Shown here one piece after another: positions 44,043-52,726 of a stretch of 64,000 bases of DNA. The stretch is from Mesorhizobium sp. M2A.F.Ca.ET.046.03.2.1 (GTDB lineage Bacteria > Pseudomonadota > Alphaproteobacteria > Rhizobiales > Rhizobiaceae): positions 2,976,001-3,040,000 of the forward strand of contig NZ_CP034449.1 of NCBI RefSeq assembly GCF_003952425.1, written 5' to 3'. The notes under the pieces were generated by a model. It was given only the letters and a program-made list of their open reading frames with translations, did no database searches and was not told where the DNA came from. A program made the position numbers and the translations under genes. Each line of letters starts with the position of its first letter. The stretch's first letter is position 1.

Positions 44043-45143
44043 CTACTGCGTCAGCACCGTTTCCGAGGGGCGCTGGTTGTAGTCGCACTTGCCGGTGGTG
44101 GTGTAGAAGAAGTCGGCGTTGCTGACATCGGCGGGCACCGGGTTGCCGCCGTCTTCCCAAGCCTGGTAGCCGGGCTGGCCGCAGGGCACCGCGGTGAAGA
44201 TGTTGACGGTCTTGCCGGTCGCCACCTCCGGCGTGTTGGTGGCGCTGGTGCCGATATAGAGCCGGTTCGAGGTGGCGGGGTCGTTCGATTTCAGCACCTT
44301 CGGGTTGCCCGACGGCACGTCCATCTCCAGATAGAGCTGGTCCATCTGGCTGACGTCGATCACCGCGCCGGCGCCATTGGCAGGATAAAAGGTGTCGGCG
44401 CAAGAATATCTGGTGCCGTATTGGTCGGTCTGGATCACCGATCCGGCGGGCAGGCTCTTCTGGAGGGACTTTAGTGTGCCGGTCGTGCACACCTGGCTTT
44501 GCACCACTGTGCTGGTGGAGCCGTTGACAGTGCTCACCGTGGTCGTGCCGTAGCCCTTCGGATCGCCATAGCCGTTATAGCTATAGCTGATCGTCATCAG
44601 CGGCTTGGCCACCGTGTCGCCGAACTTGGTGCCGTAGAGCGTCATGGTCTTTGCCCAGTAACCCGACACCTTCGTCACCTTGAAGGTGGACTGCACCAGC
44701 GCCGGCGTCTTGCGCACCGCGGAGCCGACGCCGACCTGCACCGTGTTGATCCGCGCGATCTGCATGAAATTGGTCGGCATCGGATAGCTGGCCGTGGCGG
44801 TGAAGGTCGCCGCGCCGAAACTGTCGACATTGACGCTGGTGAGCGTCGCCGTGCCCTGGCCGCTATTGGCCGCATAGGCCTGCTGAAGCGCCGTCTGGCG
44901 GTCGGCCAGCGATGTCGTGGTCGGCAGCGTGGTGATCGAGATGATCGCCGCGTCGAGCGCGTTCTGCATGTCGCTGCGGGTCGTCACCGCCGAGGTGTAG
45001 TCGACCGAAAAGCCGACTGCCGTCACCAGCGGGATCGTCAGCAGCACCATCATCGGCATCATCGAGCCGTGGCAGTGCGCGAAAAATCGCCTCAACGCGC
45101 TGGCCACCGCGGCCAGGCTGAACTTTCGGGCGGAACGGGACAT
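44043..45143 (-). CDS. TadE/TadG-like pilus-assembly protein
   Basis: 366 aa from ATG 45143 with AAGG upstream. A TadG-type N-terminal segment (FFAHCHGSMMPMMVLLTIPLVTAVGFSVDYTSAVTTRSDMQNALDAAIIS) with one TM helix anchors a large Thr/Ser-rich exported domain. Proteins with this start accompany Flp/Tad pili, but no other tad genes are nearby, so this is an orphan that may act with a distant tad locus or in another envelope role. Confidence 0.8.
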   Translation of the reverse strand: MSRSARKFSLAAVASALRRFFAHCHGSMMPMMVLLTIPLVTAVGFSVDYTSAVTTRSDMQNALDAAIISITTLPTTTSLADRQTALQQAYAANSGQGTATLTSVNVDSFGAATFTATASYPMPTNFMQIARINTVQVGVGSAVRKTPALVQSTFKVTKVSGYWAKTMTLYGTKFGDTVAKPLMTISYSYNGYGDPKGYGTTTVSTVNGSTSTVVQSQVCTTGTLKSLQKSLPAGSVIQTDQYGTRYSCADTFYPANGAGAVIDVSQMDQLYLEMDVPSGNPKVLKSNDPATSNRLYIGTSATNTPEVATGKTVNIFTAVPCGQPGYQAWEDGGNPVPADVSNADFFYTTTGKCDYNQRPSETVLTQ

Positions 45144-45249
45144 TTCAGGGCCTTCGTCGTCTTGGGCAGCAAGTTGGTCGGGCGCGAAGCATGCGCCAAA
45201 GCGGTGCATGAATATTTAAGCGGTTTTGAATGTTTCGTGAGCGGGACGT

Positions 45250-45435
45250 GATCTTCCCTTCCCCCCTTGTGGGGGAAGGTGGATCGGCGCGCAGCGCCGA
45301 GACGGATGAGGGGTGTTCCAGCGGAGTGAGACGCTGGCGAACTCCGACCGGATAAGTGGCGCCGCCAAGCTGGAGCACCCCTCATCCGTCGCCTTCGGCG
45401 ACACCTTCTCCCACAAGGGGAGAAGGGGAAGACCC
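45250..45435. repeat. Mosaic intergenic element, class C
   Basis: TTCCCCCCTTGTGGGGGAAGG, then GGCGCGCAGCGCCGAGACGG and ATGAGGGGTG, with the mirror image at the right end (CACCCCTCATCCGTCG, CTTCTCCCACAAGGGGAG). Related units occur at 50750-50889, 52607-52690 and 53108-53192. It fills the divergent tadG-lepA gap, so both promoters must be near or inside it. Confidence 0.85.
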
Positions 45436-45479
45436 CCCGCCGCTTGCCCCTCAACCCCGCCCCTGCTAAAGCGCGCCGC

Positions 45480-47285
45480 ATGACGACGCCGCTCGACCAC
45501 ATCCGCAATTTCTCCATCGTCGCCCATATCGACCATGGCAAATCCACGCTTGCCGACCGGCTGATCCAGCTCACCGGCGCGCTGGAGGAGCGCGACATGA
45601 AGGAGCAGGTGCTGGACTCGATGGATATCGAGCGCGAGCGCGGCATCACCATCAAGGCCCAGACCGTGAGGCTCAACTACCGCGCCAAGAATGGCGAGGA
45701 CTATGTGCTGAACCTCATCGACACGCCCGGGCATGTCGACTTCGCCTATGAGGTGTCGCGTTCGCTCGCCGCCTGCGAGGGGTCGCTGCTGGTGGTGGAC
45801 GCAAGCCAGGGCGTCGAGGCGCAGACGCTCGCCAATGTCTACCAGGCCATCGACAACAACCACGAGATCGTCGTGGTGCTGAACAAGGTCGACCTGCCGG
45901 CGGCCGAGCCCGAGCGCATCCGCGAGCAGGTGGAGGAGGTGATCGGCCTCGACGCCTCCAACGCCGTGCTGATCTCGGCCAAGACCGGCCTTGGCGTGCC
46001 GGACGTGCTGGAGGCGATCGTCCACCAATTGCCGCCGCCGCGCGAGGGTGACATCGCAGCACCCCTGAAAGCCATGCTGGTCGACTCCTGGTACGACGCC
46101 TATCTCGGCGTCATCGTTCTGGTGCGCATCATCGACGGCGTGATGAAGAAGGGCCAGACCATCCGCATGATGGGCACCGGCGCGAAATATCTCGTCGAAC
46201 GCACCGGCGTGTTCAAGCCGGCCCGCGTCAATGTCGACGAGCTCGGCCCCGGCGAGTTCGGCTTCTTCACCGGCTCTATCAAGGAAGTGGCCGACACCCG
46301 CGTCGGTGACACCATCACCGAGGACCGCCGCCCGACGCAGAAGGCGCTGCCAGGCTTCAAGCCGGCGCAGCCGGTGGTGTTCTGCGGCCTGTTCCCGGTC
46401 GACGCCGCCGATTTCGAGGACCTGCGCGCCGCCGTCGGCAAGCTGCGCCTCAACGACGCCAGCTTCTCCTATGAAATGGAGACCTCGGCCGCGCTCGGCT
46501 TCGGCTTCCGCTGCGGCTTCCTCGGGCTGTTGCATCTGGAGATCATCCAGGAGCGGCTGGAGCGCGAGTTCAACCTCGACCTCATCGCCACCGCGCCCTC
46601 CGTCGTCTACCGCATGAACCTCATCGACGGCACGGTGAAGGAGTTGCACAACCCGGCCGACATGCCCGACGTGGTCAAGATCGCCTCGATCGAGGAGCCG
46701 TGGATCCGCGCCACGATCCTGACCCCCGACGACTATCTCGGCGGCATCCTGAAACTCTGCCAGGACAGGCGCGGCATCCAGGCCGATCTCTCCTATGTGG
46801 GAAAACGCGCCATGCTGACCTACGACCTGCCGCTCAACGAGGTGGTGTTCGATTTCTACGACCGGCTGAAGTCGATCTCAAAGGGCTACGCCTCCTTCGA
46901 CTATCATTTGACCGACTATCGCGAGGGCGACCTTGTGAAGATGTCGATCCTGGTCAATGACGAGCCGGTCGACGCTTTATCCATGCTGGTGCACCGCTCG
47001 GCGGCGGAAAAGCGCGGGCGCCAGATGTGCGAGAAGCTGAAGGAGCTGATCCCGCAGCATCTGTTCAAGATCCCGATCCAGGCGGCCATCGGCGGCCGCA
47101 TCATCGCCCGCGAGACCGTCTCGGCGCTGCGCAAGGACGTCACCGCCAAATGCTACGGCGGCGACGTGACCCGCAAGCGCAAGCTGCTGGACAAGCAGAA
47201 AGAGGGCAAGAAACGGATGCGGCAGTTTGGGAAGGTGGATATTCCCCAGGAAGCGTTTATCCAGGCGCTGAAGATGGGGGATTGA
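45480..47285 (+). CDS. lepA: Translation elongation factor 4 (LepA)
   Basis: 601 aa from ATG 45480 ([23 protein letters not shown]), the standard start. G1 [10 protein letters not shown]3 DTPGHVDF, G4 NKVD, EF-G-like domains and the LepA-specific C-terminal domain ending [16 protein letters not shown] are complete. LepA is a ribosome-associated GTPase affecting initiation and elongation. It is monocistronic here. Confidence 0.98.
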   Translation: MTTPLDHIRNFSIVAHIDHGKSTLADRLIQLTGALEERDMKEQVLDSMDIERERGITIKAQTVRLNYRAKNGEDYVLNLIDTPGHVDFAYEVSRSLAACEGSLLVVDASQGVEAQTLANVYQAIDNNHEIVVVLNKVDLPAAEPERIREQVEEVIGLDASNAVLISAKTGLGVPDVLEAIVHQLPPPREGDIAAPLKAMLVDSWYDAYLGVIVLVRIIDGVMKKGQTIRMMGTGAKYLVERTGVFKPARVNVDELGPGEFGFFTGSIKEVADTRVGDTITEDRRPTQKALPGFKPAQPVVFCGLFPVDAADFEDLRAAVGKLRLNDASFSYEMETSAALGFGFRCGFLGLLHLEIIQERLEREFNLDLIATAPSVVYRMNLIDGTVKELHNPADMPDVVKIASIEEPWIRATILTPDDYLGGILKLCQDRRGIQADLSYVGKRAMLTYDLPLNEVVFDFYDRLKSISKGYASFDYHLTDYREGDLVKMSILVNDEPVDALSMLVHRSAAEKRGRQMCEKLKELIPQHLFKIPIQAAIGGRIIARETVSALRKDVTAKCYGGDVTRKRKLLDKQKEGKKRMRQFGKVDIPQEAFIQALKMGD

Positions 47286-47603
47286 GGGCCCCGGCGATCG
47301 TTTTGTCGTGCAGCATTTAAAATGTCGGCCCCGCGAATCGACCGCGGGCTTCTAGCAGGAGAGTTGCCCGCAGGCAGTGAGGACCGGCTGCGCGGCTCTG
47401 AGCTTGCTCGGTGGAGCGGGCACGTAACTGTCTTGCTACGCTTCCCTGACACACCAATCCCTATCACACGGCTGCAATAGTAGATGTGCAAGGCTACATC
47501 GGTGCCGGTTGAGATATGGCCGAATAGTCATGAAATCTGCCGAAAGGCCGGCAATTCTGGCCGGGGGACAATTTGTCCCGACTATGCGCAAACGTATTTA
47601 CGG
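47286..47603. other. Intergenic region after lepA, no gene
   Basis: 318 bp without a convincing ORF. It contains small inverted repeats (CCGAAAGGCCGGCAATTCTGGCCGG near 47540-47565 in pieces) and lies just before the hairpin and tRNA-like sequence that mark the edge of the AT-rich insert. Confidence 0.5.
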
Positions 47604-47626
47604 GATGTAACCAAACTGGTTACATC
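47604..47626. promoter_or_regulatory. Perfect 10-bp-arm hairpin beside the tRNA-like sequence
   Basis: GATGTAACCA and TGGTTACATC around AAC. It lies 9 bp past the 3' end of the minus-strand tRNA-like element. It has no U-tract, so it could be a processing signal, a weak terminator or a recombinase site. Confidence 0.6.
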
Positions 47627-47635
47627 TTGAGTCGG

Positions 47636-47704
47636 TGGAGGCGGTGGGATTCGAACCCACTGGACCCAAGGTCGGAAGCCCGGACCAGCTACCAAGCCGC
47701 CCCC
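47636..47704 (-). tRNA. tRNA-like sequence, T arm and acceptor stem good, rest atypical
   Basis: On the minus strand GGGGGCG pairs with CGCCTCC (one G-U pair), and GTGGG-TTCGAAT-CCCAC is a perfect T arm. The acceptor 3' strand and T arm match those usual in bacterial tRNA-Ser. The total is only 69 nt, there is no long variable arm, and the central part does not give a proper 7-nt anticodon loop. It may be a chimera or an attachment-site remnant of a tRNA-Ser 3' end rather than a working tRNA. Confidence 0.35.
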
Positions 47705-48047
47705 ACCACGACTTCCCCGGATGGCTCGGGGAAGAAGGCACCCGCAGCGGGATGCGCCATCCAGCGACGCCCGGTGGGGCGGGAGTGTGATCGCTTTGCA
47801 AGGGTCGAATCACTCCCCTCCATCGCGCTGGAGCCGGAATTGAAAGGTGACTCGATCAATTAACACAAGAGTCCCGACCCGCGATTCGCGGGTACGACGG
47901 GCTTTCTGGGGATAACTGGCAATGGCCGGTGAAAACCCGACAGAGATAAAGGGTCGTGTCGCGCGCATACCGGTATAAAAGACCAAATTCCCTGACGACA
48001 GCGTAGAATGACTCAGTTATTTTCCCTCTCGAACGGGGGAGGGAATA
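47705..48047. other. Leader region of the AT-rich cassette
   Basis: 343 bp. A perfect hairpin with 7-bp arms (ACCCGCG-ATT-CGCGGGT) lies at 47877-47893. AT-richer sequence with TATAAAA near 47970 could hold the promoter of the cassette at 48048. No coding sequence is seen. Confidence 0.45.
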
Positions 48048-48575
48048 ATGCCGCGATGCAAGGTTGTGGCGTATCTAGTAGAGGTGCGCAAACTCAATGC
48101 CTCGTCAAAGCAGAACCTGAAATTTGGTTCATTCGACGGGACGGCCGACCTTCGAGATACGATTCTGAAGTATCTCCAGAAGATGGTCACATATAGCAAG
48201 GTCGCTCACTTTCAGAAGACCTTCAAAGTGGTCTTGGACAAGCCAGCCAACACCGGCGCCTTGACGGGCATGGTCTTTGCTGGCGACTATGGCCAGGCGT
48301 CAGACATCATCGACGCCGACAGCGGCAAAACCACCTACAAGAAAAAGAAGACCGAATCGCTGCCCTCGCCATTTTATTTTCACCTCGAGCTGCCTCCAAA
48401 TGAAACCCGAGGAATCCTGTGTTTGCAGCAATCTGGTTTGAATGGCGTAAAGAGTCTGTTTGAGGGCGCAATCGCTGGCCAGCTACAGAAATATTACCCA
48501 GACTATCGCCTTCACGTAAGAAGTATGACACTCGCGGATGCTCTTAAGGAATATTTGAAAACAGGGAGTGTATAA
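48048..48575 (+). CDS. Unknown cytosolic protein, first part of a split reading frame
   Basis: 175 aa from ATG 48048 behind a strong GGGGGAGGG site. No signal or TM segment and no recognised domain; the sequence has alternating beta-like strands (KVVAYLVEVRKLN, PFYFHLELPPNETRGILCLQQSG) and ends in a helical segment. The TAA at 48573 is followed in the same frame by 132 sense codons that look like the rest of the same protein. GC is well below that of neighbouring chromosome. It heads a cassette with a 4-TM protein, so a sensor or adaptor role is possible but unproven. Confidence 0.65.
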   Translation: MPRCKVVAYLVEVRKLNASSKQNLKFGSFDGTADLRDTILKYLQKMVTYSKVAHFQKTFKVVLDKPANTGALTGMVFAGDYGQASDIIDADSGKTTYKKKKTESLPSPFYFHLELPPNETRGILCLQQSGLNGVKSLFEGAIAGQLQKYYPDYRLHVRSMTLADALKEYLKTGSV

Positions 48576-48971
48576 GAAATAACTGTTGAGAAGCATGAGA
48601 TACCGGCGGATATTGCTGATGCTTTTGGGGGGATAAAAAAGGCGTACCCGGGCGTGTTCTCTTATTCCGTTCGTCCTTCGAACGGTCTCTTCAAGAAGGA
48701 CGGTCTAATTGCGTTTGCCAATGGACAGAAAGAATTGGACGATGTCTTCGAGTTCGGCGAGCATGGGTTTGACGTTGTTACCACCAAGATCCGAGTTGGT
48801 GGCGAAATACGGAAGATAAATCTCACAAAGCCAAATAGCATCAATAGTTCGTTCGACATCACTGATGACGTAAAGTTTGGACCCGATGGTTATCCAACTA
48901 GGGACAGCCTTGCCAAAGAATTCAAGGAGATAGTCGCCGAAATAGCAAAGCGCGGCGGTATAATGCTATGA
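48576..48971 (+). CDS. In-frame continuation after the TAA stop (second part of split gene)
   Basis: 132 codons in the same frame as the ORF that ends at 48575, without a stop and without an ATG near its beginning; the first usual start is GTG 48654, leaving 105 aa. The sequence from EITVEKHEIPADIADAFGGI is protein-like over its whole length, including the part before that GTG. So either a nonsense mutation has split one 307-codon gene, or translation restarts or reads through. Its TGA overlaps the start of the membrane protein gene by 4 bp. No family is recognised. Confidence 0.55.
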   Translation, partial: EITVEKHEIPADIADAFGGIKKAYPGVFSYSVRPSNGLFKKDGLIAFANGQKELDDVFEFGEHGFDVVTTKIRVGGEIRKINLTKPNSINSSFDITDDVKFGPDGYPTRDSLAKEFKEIVAEIAKRGGIML

Positions 48972-49462
48972 CTAGCAAAATCGATATTAGAATGATCGTA
49001 CGCGATCATTTTGCTACTCTAAAGGACGAAGGCACAGATAAAGTTAGCGTTGCAGATTACCTGGTTATGCTAGGCGCGCCAATAGCTTTGGCGTTACTGG
49101 CATGGGCTCTCGGGTTTTCGATACCAGATGCATACGTAGGAACGCTAGTATCTGTTTTTGCTATATTTGCGGGACTTCTCTTTAACGTGCTTGTATTGAT
49201 ATACTCATTTGCTGATTCTTCACGCGGCGCCAACAAGGAATTGAGAGATAGGCTTTTAAGGCAGTCTTTTTCCAATATTTCATTCACTATAGTTTCGTCA
49301 TTGGTAATCGTTTTTTTGCTTACAAGCCTGCTATTCACATGCGGCATTACGCAGCGGATATTGGAAACGCTGGCAACCGCAATTGCTATCAACTTCTTCC
49401 TCTCTCTTCTGATGGTTTTGAAGCGAATTCATGTCCTGCTTAGGGACAAGTTTGGCGGCTAG
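48968..49462 (+). CDS. 4-TM membrane protein of the AT-rich cassette
   Basis: 164 aa. Four hydrophobic helices near residues 30-50, 55-78, 103-125 and 130-150, with a charged loop (SSRGANKELRDRLLRQ) between helices 2 and 3. The start overlaps the preceding frame by 4 bp (ATGA), so it is translated with it. A small multi-TM protein coupled to a cytosolic partner of unknown fold is a common layout of two-gene abortive-infection systems, where the membrane protein is the effector. That role is inference. Confidence 0.75.
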   Translation: MTSKIDIRMIVRDHFATLKDEGTDKVSVADYLVMLGAPIALALLAWALGFSIPDAYVGTLVSVFAIFAGLLFNVLVLIYSFADSSRGANKELRDRLLRQSFSNISFTIVSSLVIVFLLTSLLFTCGITQRILETLATAIAINFFLSLLMVLKRIHVLLRDKFGG

Positions 49463-49712
49463 GGCCGTCTTTTACGCAACATCGCGTGCGCCTTGTGCTT
49501 AGGCGAGGCCGCCTTCACCAATCCGGCCGTAGGGTAAGGCGCTAGCGATCTGGAGTGCCGCGCGGCGATCGTAACGGAAATCGGAATCAGCGCGCTGCGA
49601 CGCAACCGTCGCTTGATCGTTGGCTCTTCGGACTAGTAACCTCTTGCTGGCTTCACACTTCACCATCTCCCCACCTCGTTGTATCCTCTCCCCGGGCTTG
49701 GGGAGACATCAC

Positions 49713-50225
49713 ATGCGCTCCACCTCGGACACCGTCGCCGCGATCGGCCTCGCCATTGGCGGCGCTTTGGGCATGGCGGGCACTTTCGTTGGCAGCGACG
49801 CGCTGCGCGAGACGCTGTGGACCATCGACGGCGCGGGCATCGTCGTCGCCGCGGCGCTGCTGACGATAAAATACCAGCGGCTCGGCAATGATCTCGTCGC
49901 GGCCGGCTTCCTGACTTTCCTCGCCGGCGAAAGCCTGCTTCTGGCCGGCAATGCGGCGGGCCTGCAGGCCTCAGTGCCTTCCTATGCCGGCGGCATTGCG
50001 CTGTGGGCGGCGGGGCTGGTCATGGTTAGCGCGCAGGCCACCTTCGCGCTCTGGATGCGGCTCACGGGGCTCATTGCCGCCGCGCTCTTCACTGTTTCGG
50101 TGCTGATGATCCTGTGGGGCGCGCCGCTTTTGCCCACCTCGTCGCCGCTGCCGGCGCTCGGCTATCCGTTCCTGGTGCTGACCTTCGTCGGCTGGATCTG
50201 GACTTTGCTGAAAGCGGAGCGCTGA
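49713..50225 (+). CDS. Integral membrane protein of unknown function
   Basis: 170 aa from ATG 49713, which has GGGGAG 6 bp upstream. Six to seven short hydrophobic helices rich in Ala, Gly and Leu, with almost no loops. No transporter motif is recognised. It is followed 11 bp later by another small membrane protein gene, so the two are probably co-transcribed. Confidence 0.75.
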   Translation: MRSTSDTVAAIGLAIGGALGMAGTFVGSDALRETLWTIDGAGIVVAAALLTIKYQRLGNDLVAAGFLTFLAGESLLLAGNAAGLQASVPSYAGGIALWAAGLVMVSAQATFALWMRLTGLIAAALFTVSVLMILWGAPLLPTSSPLPALGYPFLVLTFVGWIWTLLKAER

Positions 50226-50236
50226 GTGCCAGGGCC

Positions 50237-50746
50237 ATGGCCGCGCCGCTCGAACTCCGCAACAGCCCGTCGGGAAAGATCTTTCCGGCGCTCGGGCCGT
50301 TCCTGATCGGCGGCGTCTTCGGCTTCGGCGCGCTGCAGGGCGTGGCCTCGGGCGCGGATGGAGGGCATGTGCTGTGGATCGCGCTGCTCGCCGCCGCTTG
50401 TCTCGGGCTCGGCGCCTTTATCGCGCGCGGCGCTTTCGACACTTCGGTCAAGGTCGTCTTGGATCAGCGTGGTTTCCGCGATGCTCGCGCCGGCGACGTG
50501 CTGGTGCCGTGGAGCAAGGTGCGGAGCGTGCGGCTTGCCGCCGGCGGCAAGGGCGCGGCGATGCTCAATTTCGAGCTCACCGGCGAGCCGCCCGACGAAA
50601 TCCGCTATTCCTCCGCCAACGCCTTCGGCCTGATGCCTTTCGGCCGGAACATTGTGCATATGGAAATCTCCTCGCTCGACGTGCGGGGACAGGACTTGTT
50701 GGACGCGGTGAAGACGTTTGCACCGCATGTGGTGGTGAGGCGGTGA
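50237..50746 (+). CDS. Membrane protein with PH-like C-terminal domain
   Basis: 169 aa from ATG 50237 (AGGG upstream). Two TM helices near residues 15-35 and 47-67 are followed by a strand-rich domain (VKVVLDQRGFRDARAGDVLVPWSKVRSVRLAAGGKGAAMLNFEL) of the type seen in bacterial PH-like/DUF membrane proteins. Function unknown; it pairs with the preceding gene. Confidence 0.72.
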   Translation: MAAPLELRNSPSGKIFPALGPFLIGGVFGFGALQGVASGADGGHVLWIALLAAACLGLGAFIARGAFDTSVKVVLDQRGFRDARAGDVLVPWSKVRSVRLAAGGKGAAMLNFELTGEPPDEIRYSSANAFGLMPFGRNIVHMEISSLDVRGQDLLDAVKTFAPHVVVRR

Positions 50747-50749
50747 TTC

Positions 50750-50889
50750 TTCCTTCCCCCCTTGTGGGGGAAGGTGGATCGGCGCGCAGCGCCGAGACGG
50801 ATGAGGGGTGCTCCAGCGGAGTGAGACGCTGGCTTTCCCTGGAGCACCCCTCATCCGGCCGCTGCGCGGCCACCTTCCCCCACAAGGGG
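50750..50889. repeat. Mosaic element, class C, interrupted by IS4-type element
   Basis: Left hairpin TTCCCCCCTTGTGGGGGAAGG, GGCGCGCAGCGCCGAGACGG and ATGAGGGGTG, then the mirrored half up to CACAAGGGG, where the insertion sequence begins. The last few bases of the unit resume at 52187. Confidence 0.85.
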
Positions 50890-52186
50890 CAGGGCTGTCC
50901 GGGGAAAGTTAGACATAGTCGAGGCTCATCTGATCGGGAGAGCAGCGGGGGTACCTTCGACTTGGATTGACGGGCGGCGGTTTGTCGATGGCGGCGATGT
51001 GGCGCCGCTCGAACAGGCATCGTGTCACCAGGTCGGTGAAGCGCAGGATCGGCAGTGCAACGCGATATGCGCGCGCTGCAATGCGCAACAGCGCATAGGC
51101 GATCATGGCGGCGAAGAGCTGCAGGCGGATGGCGTTGTCATTGTTGCCGAGGAACTTACGGATCTTGAGGTGCTGCTTGATCCAGCGGAACAGGAGCTCA
51201 ATCTGCCAGCGCCCCTTGTAGAGGGCTGCTATGTCGGCGGCCGAGCGCTCGAGATCGTTGGTCAGCAGCGTGATGGTGTCGCCTTCGTCTCGCTTCACGA
51301 TGATGCGACGCAAGCGGATCGGCAGTTTGGAATCGCCTTTGCTGGCAAAGCTCACCTCGGCATCCTCAAGCACGGTGAAGCCATCGCCGTGCATGGCTGC
51401 GAGGGGACGATCGCACACCAGCTTGAGCCCCATGTTGGTTTTGGGCCGGGTGACGAAGAAGGCTTGCGCCGCCGCGATCGCCGTCCACCAGCCGTAGTGG
51501 CAGTAACCCTTGTCGAACACGTAGGTCGCACCGTCTTCGATAGAGATGGTGCGGCCGATCTGGGCGTCGTTGACGTTGGCATCGGTGATGTCGAGGACGC
51601 GCGGACAGTCGCTGTCTGGATCATAGACGATATGCAGCTTCATGCCGCGGATGCGGCCGTTCGACTTGGCCCAGTCGCAAAGCTTGCCGAGCGGGATGGG
51701 CGTGGAATCGATCAGCCGCAGCATGGCACTGCCTTCGCGACGCATCTGCCGGTCGAGTTGGCCTGCAAGCAGGGCGAACGTCTCGGCGAAGACGGCTACA
51801 GGGCGGCGCCGGTTGGCGTCCGACAAGGTCGAGCGCCGCAACAGGTCGCTGCCGAGGTGGTAATGGTGCTGGCAGTTGGCGTTCCAGCCGGCTTGCAGGC
51901 TGCGAAGGCTCGTCGCGCCGCTGAGCTGAGCATAGATCAACACCACGAGATGGTCCCAGCTCTTGAACGACTTGTCATACGCATCCCCGTCATGGCTATC
52001 CACAATCGTCTGGAAGCGGCGACGATTGATCGGTTCAACCAGCTTGCCAAGAATGCTAGGCGTAAAGCGCATGCCCCGTTCCCTTTCTGAGTCTCGACAA
52101 CCAGAAGGTAGACGGAAAATCCCCGTCTTACGGGGCATGCACATGCGGCATTTCGATTCACCCGAACCTTTCCCCGGACAGCCCTG
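50890..52186. mobile_element. IS4-family insertion sequence
   Basis: 1297 bp. The ends are 19-bp perfect inverted repeats CAGGGCTGTCCGGGGAAAG (50890-50908 and 52168-52186). A 9-bp direct repeat CACAAGGGG flanks it (50881-50889 and 52187-52195). Target-site length and transposase agree with the IS4 group. Everything is intact, so the insertion looks recent. Confidence 0.95.
50909..52072 (-). CDS. IS4-family transposase
   Basis: 387 aa from ATG 52072 (MRFTPSILGKLVEPINRRRF). The frame continues upstream through the repeat to 53077 but that part is not transposase. N-terminal DUF4372-like segment, then a DDE core with the first Asp in LRLIDSTPIPL, the second in FDKGYCHYGWW and the Glu in YKGRWQIELLFRWIKQHLKI (the Y-(2)-R-(3)-E-(6)-K signature of IS4). 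Confidence 0.95.
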   Translation of the reverse strand: MRFTPSILGKLVEPINRRRFQTIVDSHDGDAYDKSFKSWDHLVVLIYAQLSGATSLRSLQAGWNANCQHHYHLGSDLLRRSTLSDANRRRPVAVFAETFALLAGQLDRQMRREGSAMLRLIDSTPIPLGKLCDWAKSNGRIRGMKLHIVYDPDSDCPRVLDITDANVNDAQIGRTISIEDGATYVFDKGYCHYGWWTAIAAAQAFFVTRPKTNMGLKLVCDRPLAAMHGDGFTVLEDAEVSFASKGDSKLPIRLRRIIVKRDEGDTITLLTNDLERSAADIAALYKGRWQIELLFRWIKQHLKIRKFLGNNDNAIRLQLFAAMIAYALLRIAARAYRVALPILRFTDLVTRCLFERRHIAAIDKPPPVNPSRRYPRCSPDQMSLDYV

Positions 52187-52252
52187 CACAAGGGGGGAAG
52201 GGGAGGTCGCGCCCCGCCTCCACCCGTGCTCTACTCCCCCAGGGACCTCGCC

Positions 52253-52600
52253 ATGATTCGCGCTCTGCTCGCTCTCCTTCTCCTCACCACGCCGGCCGCC
52301 GCCGCCGACATGTCGGTCTTCGTGCGCAACCAGCGCTCGGACGGCGTGGCGCTCGAGCTGTTCAGCCGCGACAGCCAGAAAGTCTGGCCGGGCGGCGACA
52401 AGGTGTTCCTGATCCGGCCGAAGGCGAAGAAATCCGTGCCGATCTCCTGCGAGCCCGGCGAGCATATCTGCTGGGGCGCCTGGGTGGACGGCGACGATTC
52501 CGTCAGCGCCGGCGTCGGCCCCGACAACGACCAGCCCTGCGACACCTGCTGCTTCATCTGCGTGGAGCATTCGACAGAGACGGTGGACCTGGCGGAGTAG
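52253..52600 (+). CDS. Small secreted Cys-rich protein, paralogue 1
   Basis: 115 aa from ATG 52253. Signal peptide with cleavage after AAAA (residue 18). The mature part has VRNQRSDGVALELFSRDSQKVWPGG, ISCEPGEHICWGAWVDGD and a terminal CDTCCFIC cluster. It is clearly paralogous to the gene at 53303. No known domain name can be attached; the beta-rich, Cys-paired sequence fits a periplasmic protein. Confidence 0.72.
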   Translation: MIRALLALLLLTTPAAAADMSVFVRNQRSDGVALELFSRDSQKVWPGGDKVFLIRPKAKKSVPISCEPGEHICWGAWVDGDDSVSAGVGPDNDQPCDTCCFICVEHSTETVDLAE

Positions 52601-52606
52601 CTCTTC

Positions 52607-52690
52607 CCCTTCTCCCCTTGTGGGAGAAGGTGGCTCGGCGCGCAGCGCCGAGACGGATGAGGGGTGCTCCAGCGGAGTGCAACGCTGGAT
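52607..52690. repeat. Class C half-element, left of DUF559 gene
   Basis: CTTCTCCCCTTGTGGGAGAAGG, GGCGCGCAGCGCCGAGACGG, ATGAGGGGTGCTCCAGCGG. It is the inverse of 53108-53192; together they enclose the DUF559 gene. Confidence 0.85.
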
Positions 52691-52726
52691 ATTTGAGCAA
52701 TCACGAAGGCCGGCTAATCTCGCACC

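Noticed and set aside
45216..46649. 477-codon open frame antisense to lepA
   Set aside because: Overlaps the GTPase core of LepA and a mosaic repeat; no protein family.
49555..49863. 102-codon frame overlapping the membrane protein start
   Set aside because: Arg/Pro/Ser-rich shadow of the real gene at 49713.
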